Shown here one piece after another: positions 34,130-43,009 of a stretch of DNA of 64,000 nt. This DNA is from CAYJLC01 sp964370735 (lineage in GTDB: Bacteria > Bacillota > Clostridia > Oscillospirales > Butyricicoccaceae). Location of the stretch: positions 93,705 to 157,704 of the forward strand of contig CAYJLC010000001.1 in the NCBI GenBank assembly GCA_964370735.1, read 5' to 3'. A model generated the notes under the pieces. That model was not told where the DNA came from, ran no database searches, and worked only from the letters and a program-made list of their open reading frames with translations. A program made the position numbers and the translations under genes. Within the stretch, counting starts at the first letter, position 1, and each line of letters opens with the position of its first letter.

Positions 34130-34823
34130 GTTAGTTTTAATTATTTCGTTACTTTTAACATATGGAATGGTATTGATTTTTTATAAAATGTTAGGAAAAA
34201 CAGGACTTTTCGTGTGGTCTGCAATTGCAACAATAATCGCAAATATAGAAGTACCAATTATGATTAACGCTTTTGGTGCAGAACAGACGCTAGGCAATGT
34301 TTTATTTGCATCAACCTTCCTAGTTACCGATATTTTATCTGAAAATTACACTAAAAAAGTAGCTAATCAGGCTGTAAAAATAGGGATTTTAGCGAATATC
34401 GCGTTTATTGTATTATCTAGATTATGGTTTTTATTCGAGCCATCAGAAAGTGATTACATTATGCCTTCAATTCGCGAAGTTTTCGCAAATACACCAAGGT
34501 TTATGCTTGTAGGAGTTATAGTTTTTGCTGTTTGTCAAGTATTTGATGTGTGGATTTATCACTTTATTTGGGATAAAACAACCAAAATTTTTGGTAATAG
34601 AAAAGGATTTTTATTTGTAAGAAATAATCTTTCTACGCTAACATCTCAGCTTTTAAATGCTGTTTTATTTAGTTTTGGGGCATTTTATGGAACTTTAGAC
34701 ATAGGAACAATTATAAGCATTACAATATCATCTTATGTGATTTTTGTCGCAACAAGCCTGCTTGACACACCTTTTGTGTATTTTGCTCGTAAATTTAAGA
34801 TAAAAGATGAAGTTGATGCATAA
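34119..34823 (+). CDS. Queuosine-precursor transporter, YhhQ/VUT family
   Basis: A 234-residue inner-membrane protein with six to seven helices. It has the family segments ANIEVPIMI, LGNVLFASTFLVTDILSENY, VFDVWIYHFIWDKT and LTSQLLNAVLFSFGAFYG. Members of this DUF165/COG1738 family take up queuine or preQ precursors. The start overlaps the upstream radical SAM-like gene, and both lie under a preQ1-I riboswitch. The protein probably imports a salvageable queuosine precursor. Confidence 0.9.
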   Translation: MQNELVLIISLLLTYGMVLIFYKMLGKTGLFVWSAIATIIANIEVPIMINAFGAEQTLGNVLFASTFLVTDILSENYTKKVANQAVKIGILANIAFIVLSRLWFLFEPSESDYIMPSIREVFANTPRFMLVGVIVFAVCQVFDVWIYHFIWDKTTKIFGNRKGFLFVRNNLSTLTSQLLNAVLFSFGAFYGTLDIGTIISITISSYVIFVATSLLDTPFVYFARKFKIKDEVDA

Positions 34824-34837
34824 TTTATTCTAATAGA

Positions 34838-34866
34838 TTGATAAAAATATAAATTTGTGTTAAAAT
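34838..34866 (+). promoter_or_regulatory. Promoter of the cardiolipin synthase gene
   Basis: TTGATA (34838-34843) and TAAAAT (34861-34866), 17 bp apart. Confidence 0.65.
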
Positions 34867-34889
34867 AGTATATAAAGAGGTGCTTATTT

Positions 34890-36473
34890 ATGTTTAAAGA
34901 GAAAATGACAAAAGAAAAGTACGCAAAATTGCACAAAAAGAGTAAAACTGGTTTTTTAAAACTCTTATTTGGGCGAACAGGTATACTAGCAGTTTTTTTT
35001 ATAATACAAATTATTTTTATATATCAAATTTTCGCATGGTTTTCTACTACTTTACCAATATTTTACGGTGGAAATCTGCTTGTTTTATCAATAATTGTGA
35101 TACATTTAGTGCATAAAGACGAAGATGTCACCATAAAAATGACGTGGATGGCAATTATTATGTTTGCACCGATTTTTGGTATAGGATTTTATTTATACAC
35201 ACAAATTCAGTTAAAAACGAGAAGTTTAAGGGATAAAGCCTATAAAGCTATCGAAGTTTCTAATAAATTTTCGCTAAAAAATACTGAACTTAACGATTAT
35301 TTAAAGGAAAATGAGAAAGAACTCTATGCAATTTCTAATTATTTAAATAAAGATAATGATTTTCCCGTTTTTCAAAATACAGAGGTTAAATATTATAAAG
35401 TCGGCGAAGAAAAGCTTGAAGATTTGCTGATTGAACTTGAAAAAGCTGAAAAATTTATCTTTTTAGAGTATTTTTTGCTTGAAGATGCATTTATTTGGTC
35501 GCAAGTTTCAGAAGTTTTAGAAAGAAAAGTTAAAGAGGGCGTAGAAGTTCGACTAATGTATGATGGAACCTGCCATATCTCTTTATTATCGCATGATTTT
35601 CCTGAAAAAGTAGCGAAATTGGGAATTAAATGTAAGCTATTTTCGAAAATTACACCAGTATTATCTACTCACCATAATTTTCGTGACCACAGAAAAATAG
35701 TCGTAATCGACAATAAAATCGGTTTTACTGGCGGAATTAATATTACTGATGCGCATTTTAATGCAGAAATTCCTGCACCTTTTGGACATTGGAAAGACAC
35801 TGCTGTGAAACTTACTGGCGAAGGCGTTTCTAGTCTTACAAAAATGTTTTTACAGATGTGGAATTTAGATGATAATGTTGATGAATATGCAAAATTTTTG
35901 CAAAATAAGCATAGTAAAGCTTCGAAAGGTTATGTAATTCCTTATGGTGATAATCCGTTCGACCGAGAACCAGTCGGAAAAATGGTCTATATTGATATGA
36001 TAAATCGTGCGCAAAATTATCTATATATAATGACACCGTATTTAGTTATTGACACAGAAACCGAATCTGCACTGGCTTTTGCGGCGAAAAGAGGCGTTGA
36101 TGTTCGCATAATCACGCCACATATTCCAGATAAAGAGTATGTTTTTGCACTTACTCGTAATTATTACAAAAAACTTTTGTCAGATGGTGTGAAAATTTTT
36201 GAATATAAAGATGGGTTTGTCCACGCAAAAACCATGATTTCAGACGATATCAAGGCAATTGTTGGAACAATAAATCTAGATTATCGCAGTTTTTATATCG
36301 ACTTTGAATGTGCAGCATATATGTACAAATCAGACGTTGTTTTTGATATCAAGAAAGATTTTGAAGAGACTTTTGAAAAAACTATTGAAATAACAGAAGA
36401 ATTTCTAAAAAAAGATAAGCTTTCACGAAAAATAATGGGGATTTATATGAGAATATTTGCTCCACTACTATAA
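34890..36473 (+). CDS. cls: Cardiolipin synthase
   Basis: Joins two phosphatidylglycerol molecules to form cardiolipin at the membrane. The 527-residue protein has two or three N-terminal helices (about 28-100) and two phospholipase-D HKD motifs: DHRKIVVID with H267/K269 and VHAKTMISDD with H445/K447, each followed by the expected GGINI or GTINLDYRS. The length is normal. GAGGTG precedes the ATG. It is a single-gene unit with its own promoter and terminator. Confidence 0.94.
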   Translation: MFKEKMTKEKYAKLHKKSKTGFLKLLFGRTGILAVFFIIQIIFIYQIFAWFSTTLPIFYGGNLLVLSIIVIHLVHKDEDVTIKMTWMAIIMFAPIFGIGFYLYTQIQLKTRSLRDKAYKAIEVSNKFSLKNTELNDYLKENEKELYAISNYLNKDNDFPVFQNTEVKYYKVGEEKLEDLLIELEKAEKFIFLEYFLLEDAFIWSQVSEVLERKVKEGVEVRLMYDGTCHISLLSHDFPEKVAKLGIKCKLFSKITPVLSTHHNFRDHRKIVVIDNKIGFTGGINITDAHFNAEIPAPFGHWKDTAVKLTGEGVSSLTKMFLQMWNLDDNVDEYAKFLQNKHSKASKGYVIPYGDNPFDREPVGKMVYIDMINRAQNYLYIMTPYLVIDTETESALAFAAKRGVDVRIITPHIPDKEYVFALTRNYYKKLLSDGVKIFEYKDGFVHAKTMISDDIKAIVGTINLDYRSFYIDFECAAYMYKSDVVFDIKKDFEETFEKTIEITEEFLKKDKLSRKIMGIYMRIFAPLL

Positions 36474-36474
36474 T

Positions 36475-36508
36475 AAAGAGGCAGTCGCAATATAGCGATG
36501 CCTCTTTT
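36475..36508 (+). terminator. Terminator of cls
   Basis: Stem AAAGAGGCA...TGCCTCTTT containing GTCGC/GCGA, followed by a T-run. It belongs to the same sequence family as the terminators at 16879 and 51285. Confidence 0.85.
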
Positions 36509-36513
36509 TTTGT

Positions 36514-36542
36514 ACAAAAAAACACACCCAATTGAGTGTGTT
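36514..36542 (-). terminator. Terminator of the DUF1858 gene
   Basis: An almost perfect palindrome at 36521-36542 (AACACAC...GTGTGTT) followed on the minus strand by a T-run. Confidence 0.8.
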
Positions 36543-36546
36543 AAAA

Positions 36547-36750
36547 CTATGTATTTAGTGCGCTATTTAACTCACCAATGAGATTTTCACAATCAACACC
36601 ATGATAAGCACAAATTTGTTCCAGATTTTCTGTTTGGGCAGATGGACAACCTATATGGCCCATTCTTGCGTCTAATAGCACAGGCACGAGTTTTTGAGCT
36701 TCTTGCATTCTAAAGATATCACCTATTAAAGTTCTTTTTGTAATTTTCAC
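36547..36750 (-). CDS. DUF1858 / hybrid-cluster-associated disulfide domain protein
   Basis: A 67-residue protein matching the small domain that accompanies hybrid cluster proteins and other redox enzymes: TLIGDIFRMQEAQKLVPVLL, then RMGHIGCPSAQTENLEQIC and YHGVDCENL. The usual CxxC has lost its first cysteine (HIGC here), although two further cysteines lie downstream. A redox or regulatory role is assumed from the family. It is monocistronic with its own promoter and terminator. Confidence 0.85.
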   Translation of the reverse strand: MKITKRTLIGDIFRMQEAQKLVPVLLDARMGHIGCPSAQTENLEQICAYHGVDCENLIGELNSALNT

Positions 36751-36780
36751 TTTACCATCTCCTTTGTCATTTATAGCTAC

Positions 36781-36809
36781 ATTATAACATAATGAAGAAA
36801 AAAAATCAA
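36781..36809 (-). promoter_or_regulatory. Promoter of the DUF1858 gene
   Basis: On the minus strand, TTGATT (36804-36809) and TATAAT (36781-36786), 17 bp apart. Confidence 0.7.
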
Positions 36810-37000
36810 GCTTATTTTAAAATATCTTTAACAAAATATTATATTTTTATGAACAAATTCACGAACATTTCACAGAAAAACATAATTTATTAAACAATTT
36901 GTCAAAATTAGCCAAAAATATTCAATTAGGTAAGAGGCACAGATTTTGCATAAACTGAAGTATAAATCTAGAATGGTAAAATTTTTTATTAAGATTTTTC

Positions 37001-37025
37001 AAAAACTAAAAAAATGACACCTTTT
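37001..37025 (+). repeat. 25-bp element, copy 1, upstream of the GH1 operon
   Basis: Identical over 25 bp to 42887-42911, beginning AAAAACTA and ending GACACCTTTT, and followed in both copies by AAAAGGGT, which can fold back on CACCTTTT. The 354-bp gap 36751-37104 holds this, the divergent DUF1858 promoter and the GH1 promoter, and otherwise only AT-rich DNA. No terminator is needed here because the upstream gene points away, so a regulatory role is plausible. Confidence 0.7.
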
Positions 37026-37052
37026 AAAAAATAAAAGGGTATGAAAAATCCG

Positions 37053-37081
37053 TTTAAAATTGTAAAATAATATTATATAAA
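37053..37081 (+). promoter_or_regulatory. Candidate promoter of the GH1-GH30 operon
   Basis: TTTAAA (37053-37058) and TATAAA (37076-37081), 17 bp apart, in very AT-rich DNA, so uncertain. Confidence 0.45.
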
Positions 37082-37104
37082 ATACACTACGGAGGTTATT
37101 TAAA

Positions 37105-38463
37105 ATGTTTAAAAACGATTTTATATGGGGAGTTGCTACTGCTTCTTACCAAATTGAAGGGGCTGCTTTTGAAGATGGAAAGGGTCTTGGCATTTGGGAT
37201 GTTTTCTGTGAAAAAGAAGGAAATGTTGAGGGTTTTGAAAACGGAAACGTAGCTTGTGATCATTACAATAGGTATAAAGAAGATATTAAAATTATGAAGG
37301 AAATGGGCGTAAAAGCTTATCGTTTTTCGTTAAGTTGGCCTAGAATAATGCCAAATGGCACCGGTGAAGTAAATATGAAGGGCATCGAGTTTTATAATAA
37401 TATAATCGATGAGTTAATTAAAAACGATATCACGCCTTTTATCACTCTTTTTCACTGGGATTTACCTTTCGAATTACATAAAAAAGGTGGCTGGCTAAAC
37501 GACGAGTGCGTTGACTGGTTCTATGAATATACAAAAGTGTGTGCAGAACATTTTTCTGACAGAGTGAAATATTTCTTCACAATGAATGAGCCACAAATTT
37601 TCATAGGACTAGGATATGTTGCTGGAATTCATGCACCTGGATATAAATGCACACCAACGGAATTTTTCCAAATGAGTCATAATGTGCTAAAAGCGCATGG
37701 CGCATCGGTTAAAGCATTAAGAAAATATGGAAAACAAGATTTACAAATCAGTATCGCACCAACTTCACTTTTCCACTATCCAGAAACAGACAGTGATGAG
37801 GATATTGAAGCTGCAAGACAAGCGACAATGGCACTTTCAGATAATCCGTATGCATTTGCTATGAATGTAACGTGGTTTTCAGATCCAATTTTCTTTGGAA
37901 AATATCCTGAGGATGGACTTTTAAAATACAAACAATATCTTCCGAAGATAACAAAAGAAGATATGGAACTTATTTCACAGCCGTTAGATTTCATCGGTCA
38001 AAATATGTATAATGGTTCAGAAATTCGCATGGGTAAAGACGGAAAACCAGAGTTTATTAAAAGAGATAGAGGTGCTCCAATCACTGCACTTAAATGGCCT
38101 ATCACTCCAAAAATGCTATACTGGGGACCTAAGTTTTTATACGAAAGGTATAAACTACCTGTAATTATAACAGAAAATGGACTGTCTTGTCACGATACTG
38201 TTTCTGTTGATGGAAAAGTTCACGACCCGAATAGAATCGATTTTTACACAAGATATTTAAGAGAATACAAAAAAGCACAAGCAGACGGAGTAGAACTTAT
38301 GGGCTACCTTGCGTGGTCATTTATGGACAATTTTGAGTGGCATAGTGGATATGCTGAACGATTTGGTTTGGTATATGTCGACTACAAAACTCAAGAAAGA
38401 ATTGTTAAAGATTCAGGTCATTGGTATAAAAAAGTTATAGAAAGTAATGGGGAAATTTTATAA
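37105..38463 (+). CDS. GH1 beta-glucosidase
   Basis: Hydrolyses beta-glucosides such as cellobiose, gentiobiose or aryl glucosides in the cytoplasm. The 452-residue protein has the GH1 N-terminal signature FIWGVATASYQIEGA, acid/base E162 in TMNEP, nucleophile E357 in ITENGLS, and the aglycone-site segment YLAWSFMDNFEW. No signal peptide is seen. GGAGG precedes the ATG. Its stop codon TAA and the ATG of the next gene share one base. It heads an operon with a large glycosidase/phosphorylase-like protein and a GH30 enzyme. The QIEGA...EWHSGY set suggests true glucosidase rather than 6-phospho-glucosidase, in keeping with an ABC importer. Confidence 0.94.
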   Translation: MFKNDFIWGVATASYQIEGAAFEDGKGLGIWDVFCEKEGNVEGFENGNVACDHYNRYKEDIKIMKEMGVKAYRFSLSWPRIMPNGTGEVNMKGIEFYNNIIDELIKNDITPFITLFHWDLPFELHKKGGWLNDECVDWFYEYTKVCAEHFSDRVKYFFTMNEPQIFIGLGYVAGIHAPGYKCTPTEFFQMSHNVLKAHGASVKALRKYGKQDLQISIAPTSLFHYPETDSDEDIEAARQATMALSDNPYAFAMNVTWFSDPIFFGKYPEDGLLKYKQYLPKITKEDMELISQPLDFIGQNMYNGSEIRMGKDGKPEFIKRDRGAPITALKWPITPKMLYWGPKFLYERYKLPVIITENGLSCHDTVSVDGKVHDPNRIDFYTRYLREYKKAQADGVELMGYLAWSFMDNFEWHSGYAERFGLVYVDYKTQERIVKDSGHWYKKVIESNGEIL

Positions 38464-41400
38464 TGAAAGATAAAAATATGAAATACGTTCTTGAAAATTA
38501 CAACAAAAAATCAACATTCTCAAGCTTCTTGCCGGGGCTTTCTGGAGTGAAAGGAATACCGCTTTGGTGTTTTTATGTTAATCGTGGTCAAGGTGTTGTA
38601 AGCTTTGGTTCTAAAGATAAAGATAACGCGATTATGGAATTTTATCCAGCTTATTTAGCCTATAAAAACGTTAAAACAACTGGTTTCAGAACTTTTATTA
38701 AAAATAATGGTGTAGTGCGAGAAGCGTTTGCAAATGCTGATATTCCACATAAGATGTCGATTTCTATGAATAAACTTGAGATTTCAGAAGAGGCAGAAGG
38801 TTTAGAAACTTGCGTGACATATTTCACATTGCCGAATGAAAATGTAGGCGCATTAGTGCGTAAAGTTTCTATTACAAATACATCAAAAGAGAGTGTGAAT
38901 TTAGAAATTATCGATGGAATGCCGATGCTTTTACCATTTGGACTTACAAATGAACTTATGAAAACCATTGGTCAAACTGCGAAAGCGTGGATGCAAGTTG
39001 AAGATGTCGATGCGAAAACTCCGTATTATCGCGTGCGTGCAAGTTTAAAAGACTCAGCGACTGTAACTGAGGTTACTGAGGGGAATTTCTCGTGTGCTTT
39101 TTTACATGATGGAACGAAATTGCCAGCAATTGTCGACCCAGATGTTGTATTTTCATACGATAATTCGCTTGAAACACCAGTTATGTTTAAAGAAAAATCT
39201 ATCGATGAAATTTTAGAATTAAAACAAGTTACACAAAACCAGTTACCATCAAGTTTTTACGCTGTAAAATCAACGCTTGAAAGTGGTAAAAATATAGTGT
39301 TTTATGAAGTTATCGGTCAAGTTTCAAGTAAAAAAGTTCTTCAAAAATTCTTGGAAAAAGACATGGATAGTGTGTATTTTGATTTAAAAGAAAGCGAAGC
39401 TTTAAACGTTGTTGATAATCTTTGCGCAGTGATTGACACAAAAACTGCAAACGAAAAATTCGATGCATACACAAAATATACGTATATGGATAATGTTCTT
39501 CGTGGTGGACACCCTGTTTTATTAGGAAAAGACAAGATTTTCTATGTTTATGCTAGAAAACATGGAGATATTGAGAGAGATTATAACTTTTTTGCACTAC
39601 TTCCAGAGTATTATTCGCAAGGAAATGGAAATTTCAGAGATGTTAACCAAAATCGTAGATTAGACAATTTCTTCTCGCCATACCTAGGCACTGAAAACAT
39701 CAAAATGTTCTATGATTTAATCCAATTCGATGGATACAACCCACTTTTAATAGAAAAAGTTTCATATAATATGTCTGAAGAAAATATTGAAACTATCACA
39801 AAAACTGTCGATATAAAAGATGTTCTTTCAAAAGAATTCACACCTGGTTCGGTGCTTAAAAAGTTAGAAGATTTAGGGATTTCATCAAAAGAGAGCGAAG
39901 AAATTCTTGAAAATGTTATGAACTTGGCTGAAAAAGGTATTGGAGCTAGTTTTGGTGAAGGATATTGGAGCGACCACTGGACTTATAACTTAGATTTAAT
40001 CGAAAGCTTCCTTGAAATCTATCCTGAAAAAGAAGAAAATTTATTATTTGCTAAAAATTCGAACTATTTCTTAGGTCATGCAAAGGTAAATCCTCGTAAA
40101 AAACGTTATGAAGTAACAAAAAATGGTGTTCGTCAATATCATTCTGTCGATGAGGAAAACACTAATCCGTCAGATGAAAAATTAACTAAAATGGCAAACG
40201 GAGATGTAGCTACTTCGACACTTTTAGAAAAATTAGTTCTTTTAAATGCTACTAAATTTGCAGCACTTGATTTCTACGGTTTAGGAGTTGAGATGGAAGG
40301 TGGAAAACCAGGCTGGTATGATGCTTTGAACGGTTTACCAGGACTTTTCGGGTCTTCTATGTGCGAAACTTACGAACTTTGCAGAAATTTAGAGTATACA
40401 ATAGCTGTTTTAGAGAAATATCCTAAAGAAATCGAACTTTTCGAAGAAGTAAATGATTTAGTAGTTGCGCTTAATGAAATCGTAAAAAATAATATGAACT
40501 TACTTATGAACGACACAAAAGTTATGAAGTTCTGGAACGAAATCAACGATGTAAAAGAAGTATATCGTGAAAAAGTTTTCAAAGGTATTGATGGAAATGT
40601 TGTAACAAAAACAGCCGATGAAATGCTTGAAATTCTTAAAAACTTCCATAAAGTGGTTAAAAAAGGCATAGAAAAAGCATTTGCGCTAAACGATGGAAAG
40701 TGCCCAACATATTTCTATTTTGATGTTACTGATTACAAAAAAGACGATGACGGCATCGAAGTTTTAGATGTAGAGCTTCAAAAAGTTCCATTATTCTTAG
40801 AAGGACCAGTTCGTTATTTAAAGTTAGAAAATTCGCTTGATACTAAAGAAAATCTGTATAATAGCGTAAAAAATAGTGGTCTTTTTGACGAAAAACTTTC
40901 AATGTACAAAGTTAATGACAGCCTAAAAGACGCATCATTTGAAATAGGTCGTGCAAAAGCTTTCACTCCAGGTTGGTTAGAAAATGAGTCAATTTGGTTA
41001 CACATGGAGTACAAATACCTGCTAGAACTTATTAAAAACGGATTATACGAGAACTTTTTCAACGATTTTGAAAAAGCGTGTGTACCATTTTTAGACGAAG
41101 AAGTTTATGGCAGAAGTATTTTAGAAAATTCTTCATTCATAGCCTCTAGTGCAAATCCGAATGAAAATATCCATGGTAAAGGCTTCGTTGCAAGACTTTC
41201 AGGCTCAACAATCGAGTTTTTACAAATGTGGAAACTGATGATGTTTGGAAAAAATATCTTCACTTATGAAGACAATAAATTAGTGTTAACACTTTCGCCG
41301 TCAATTCCAAAATATTTAATTGGCGATAACCTAGAAGTGTCTTCTACACTACTTTCAAGCGTGAAAGTTACCTATAAATTTGATAAAAAAGCTAATTTTA

Positions 41401-41552
41401 CACCGAAAAACTCAGCAGTTACAAAATATGAACTTAAATATTTTGATGGCAGTGTTTGCGAAGTTACTGGAAAAAGCTTGGTAGGAAAATTTGCAGATGA
41501 TGTACGCGAAAATAAAATAGAGAATATTATAGTTAGCATAAAAGGAGCATAA
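38463..41552 (+). CDS. Large glycoside phosphorylase or hydrolase, (alpha/alpha)6-barrel type, cellobiose phosphorylase-like
   Basis: A 1029-residue protein. Residues 1-330 form a beta-sandwich with WCFYVNRGQGVVSFG and YPAYLAYKN, the type that precedes GH94/GH149/GH161 catalytic domains. The centre has GEGYWSDHWTYNLDLIESFL and KPGWYDALNGLPGLFGSSM, a likely catalytic stretch (aspartate in GWYDA). There is no signal peptide. It is about 200 residues longer than classic GH94 cellobiose phosphorylase and lacks a plain GDWND motif, so the family is uncertain. Position between GH1 and GH30 genes and a sugar importer implies a beta-gluco-oligosaccharide substrate. Confidence 0.6.
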   Translation: MKDKNMKYVLENYNKKSTFSSFLPGLSGVKGIPLWCFYVNRGQGVVSFGSKDKDNAIMEFYPAYLAYKNVKTTGFRTFIKNNGVVREAFANADIPHKMSISMNKLEISEEAEGLETCVTYFTLPNENVGALVRKVSITNTSKESVNLEIIDGMPMLLPFGLTNELMKTIGQTAKAWMQVEDVDAKTPYYRVRASLKDSATVTEVTEGNFSCAFLHDGTKLPAIVDPDVVFSYDNSLETPVMFKEKSIDEILELKQVTQNQLPSSFYAVKSTLESGKNIVFYEVIGQVSSKKVLQKFLEKDMDSVYFDLKESEALNVVDNLCAVIDTKTANEKFDAYTKYTYMDNVLRGGHPVLLGKDKIFYVYARKHGDIERDYNFFALLPEYYSQGNGNFRDVNQNRRLDNFFSPYLGTENIKMFYDLIQFDGYNPLLIEKVSYNMSEENIETITKTVDIKDVLSKEFTPGSVLKKLEDLGISSKESEEILENVMNLAEKGIGASFGEGYWSDHWTYNLDLIESFLEIYPEKEENLLFAKNSNYFLGHAKVNPRKKRYEVTKNGVRQYHSVDEENTNPSDEKLTKMANGDVATSTLLEKLVLLNATKFAALDFYGLGVEMEGGKPGWYDALNGLPGLFGSSMCETYELCRNLEYTIAVLEKYPKEIELFEEVNDLVVALNEIVKNNMNLLMNDTKVMKFWNEINDVKEVYREKVFKGIDGNVVTKTADEMLEILKNFHKVVKKGIEKAFALNDGKCPTYFYFDVTDYKKDDDGIEVLDVELQKVPLFLEGPVRYLKLENSLDTKENLYNSVKNSGLFDEKLSMYKVNDSLKDASFEIGRAKAFTPGWLENESIWLHMEYKYLLELIKNGLYENFFNDFEKACVPFLDEEVYGRSILENSSFIASSANPNENIHGKGFVARLSGSTIEFLQMWKLMMFGKNIFTYEDNKLVLTLSPSIPKYLIGDNLEVSSTLLSSVKVTYKFDKKANFTPKNSAVTKYELKYFDGSVCEVTGKSLVGKFADDVRENKIENIIVSIKGA

Positions 41553-41553
41553 A

Positions 41554-42882
41554 ATGTCGAAAATTATAACAACCGATGCTATAAACGGCAAGTTTTGGCA
41601 CGAAACTGAAGTTAAATTAACAAAAATGGAAGACTGTATGCACGTTATAAACGTGTATCCAGAAATCGAAAGACAAACAGTAAATGGTTTCGGTGGTGCA
41701 TTCACCGAGGCATCGGCTGTGAATTTTGCGAAATTAAACGATGATGACAAAGATAAGTTTATCGATGCATATTATGGTGAAAATGGCCTTGGATATAATC
41801 TTGCAAGAGTGCATATTCATAGCTGTGACTTTGCACTTGGCAATTATACTTATGTAAAAGAAGGCGATGACTTACTTGAATCTTTCGATATTTCTCACGA
41901 TTTTGAAAAAATTATCCCTATGATTAAGGCTGGAATTGCAAAATCTAACGGCGAAATCAAATTTATGGCGTCACCTTGGTCACCTCCTGCGTTTATGAAA
42001 ACGACAAACGAGATGAACAACGGCGGTAAATTAAAAGAAGAATATTATGAAATTTGGGCAAATTATTTTGTGAAATTCATAAATGCATATAAAGAGGCTG
42101 GTGTGGATATTTCATACATTTCTGTGCAAAATGAGCCAGCGGCAGTTCAAACTTGGGATTCTTGCGTATATACTGCTAAAGAAGAAGGCATGTTTGCTGC
42201 GAAATATTTAGGGCCTGCATTAGAAAAAGCTGGACTTTCACATGTGAAAATTTATGTTTGGGACCATAATAAAGAAGAATTATTCAATCGTGCAAACGAA
42301 ATTATGTCTGTGGAAAATGCTGATAAATATGTTTCAGGATTTGCAATTCACTGGTATACAGGCGACCATTTTGACGCAATTTCGCTTACAAAAGAAAAAT
42401 ATCCGTCGAAAGATATAATGTTCTCAGAAGGTTGTGTTGAGTTTTCACGCTTTGCAGATTCAGATGAGAGAGAAAAAGCAGAAATGTATGCGCACGATAT
42501 TTTAGGCAATTTCAAAGCTGGTATTTCTGGATTTATAGATTGGAACTTGCTTTTAGACGAAGCTGGTGGTCCAAATCACGTTAAAAACTTCTGTGCTGCA
42601 CCTATTATGCTTGACGGAAACTCTTTTACAAAAACTCTACCATATTATTATATTGGTCAGTTTTCAAAATATGTAAAAAGAGGTGCAAAAGTTATCGCTA
42701 CTACAAAATACACTGATTTAGTAGATGTAATTGCATTTAAAAATCCTGATGGACAAATCGCTATTATCGTATTAAACAAGAGTGAAAAAGAAGTAGAAGT
42801 GACTATTAGAGAGTTATCTCTTTTAGGAGTATCGCACAAATTAACACCAAGAAGTATCTCTACAATTATATATAACAACTAA
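41554..42882 (+). CDS. GH30 glycosidase (glucosylceramidase/beta-1,6-glucanase type)
   Basis: A 442-residue GH30 enzyme. It shows NGFGGAFTEASAVNF, NLARVHIHSCDF, KFMASPWSPPAFMKT, acid/base E194 in VQNEPAAVQTWDSC and nucleophile E292 in MFSEGC, plus the small C-terminal beta-domain. There is no signal peptide, so it acts on imported oligosaccharides. Members cleave beta-1,6-glucans, glucosides or xylans; the GH1 and phosphorylase-like neighbours favour beta-glucosides such as gentio-oligosaccharides. AAAGGAG precedes the ATG, one base after the preceding stop codon. Confidence 0.92.
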   Translation: MSKIITTDAINGKFWHETEVKLTKMEDCMHVINVYPEIERQTVNGFGGAFTEASAVNFAKLNDDDKDKFIDAYYGENGLGYNLARVHIHSCDFALGNYTYVKEGDDLLESFDISHDFEKIIPMIKAGIAKSNGEIKFMASPWSPPAFMKTTNEMNNGGKLKEEYYEIWANYFVKFINAYKEAGVDISYISVQNEPAAVQTWDSCVYTAKEEGMFAAKYLGPALEKAGLSHVKIYVWDHNKEELFNRANEIMSVENADKYVSGFAIHWYTGDHFDAISLTKEKYPSKDIMFSEGCVEFSRFADSDEREKAEMYAHDILGNFKAGISGFIDWNLLLDEAGGPNHVKNFCAAPIMLDGNSFTKTLPYYYIGQFSKYVKRGAKVIATTKYTDLVDVIAFKNPDGQIAIIVLNKSEKEVEVTIRELSLLGVSHKLTPRSISTIIYNN

Positions 42883-42886
42883 AAGT

Positions 42887-42943
42887 AAAAACTAAAAAAA
42901 TGACACCTTTTTAAAATTATGATATTTAAAAGGGTGTTTTTTT
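42887..42943 (+). terminator. Terminator of the GH operon containing copy 2 of the 25-bp element
   Basis: The stem ACACCTTTTTAAA/TTTAAAAGGGTGT (about 42903-42916 with 42925-42937) and eight T residues make a good terminator. Its 5' part (42887-42911) is identical to 37001-37025. It stands between the GH30 gene and the second transporter operon, so it is also promoter-proximal. Confidence 0.8.
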
Positions 42944-42953
42944 TATGTATAAT
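42925..42953 (+). promoter_or_regulatory. Candidate promoter of the second sugar transporter operon
   Basis: TATAAT (42948-42953) with TTTAAA (42925-42930) 17 bp upstream inside the terminator stem; the -35 is weak. Confidence 0.45.
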
Positions 42954-43009
42954 ATGAACATAGCTTAGGAAAAAACAAAATTAAAAAAATTATTTTGGAG
43001 GAAGATTAT

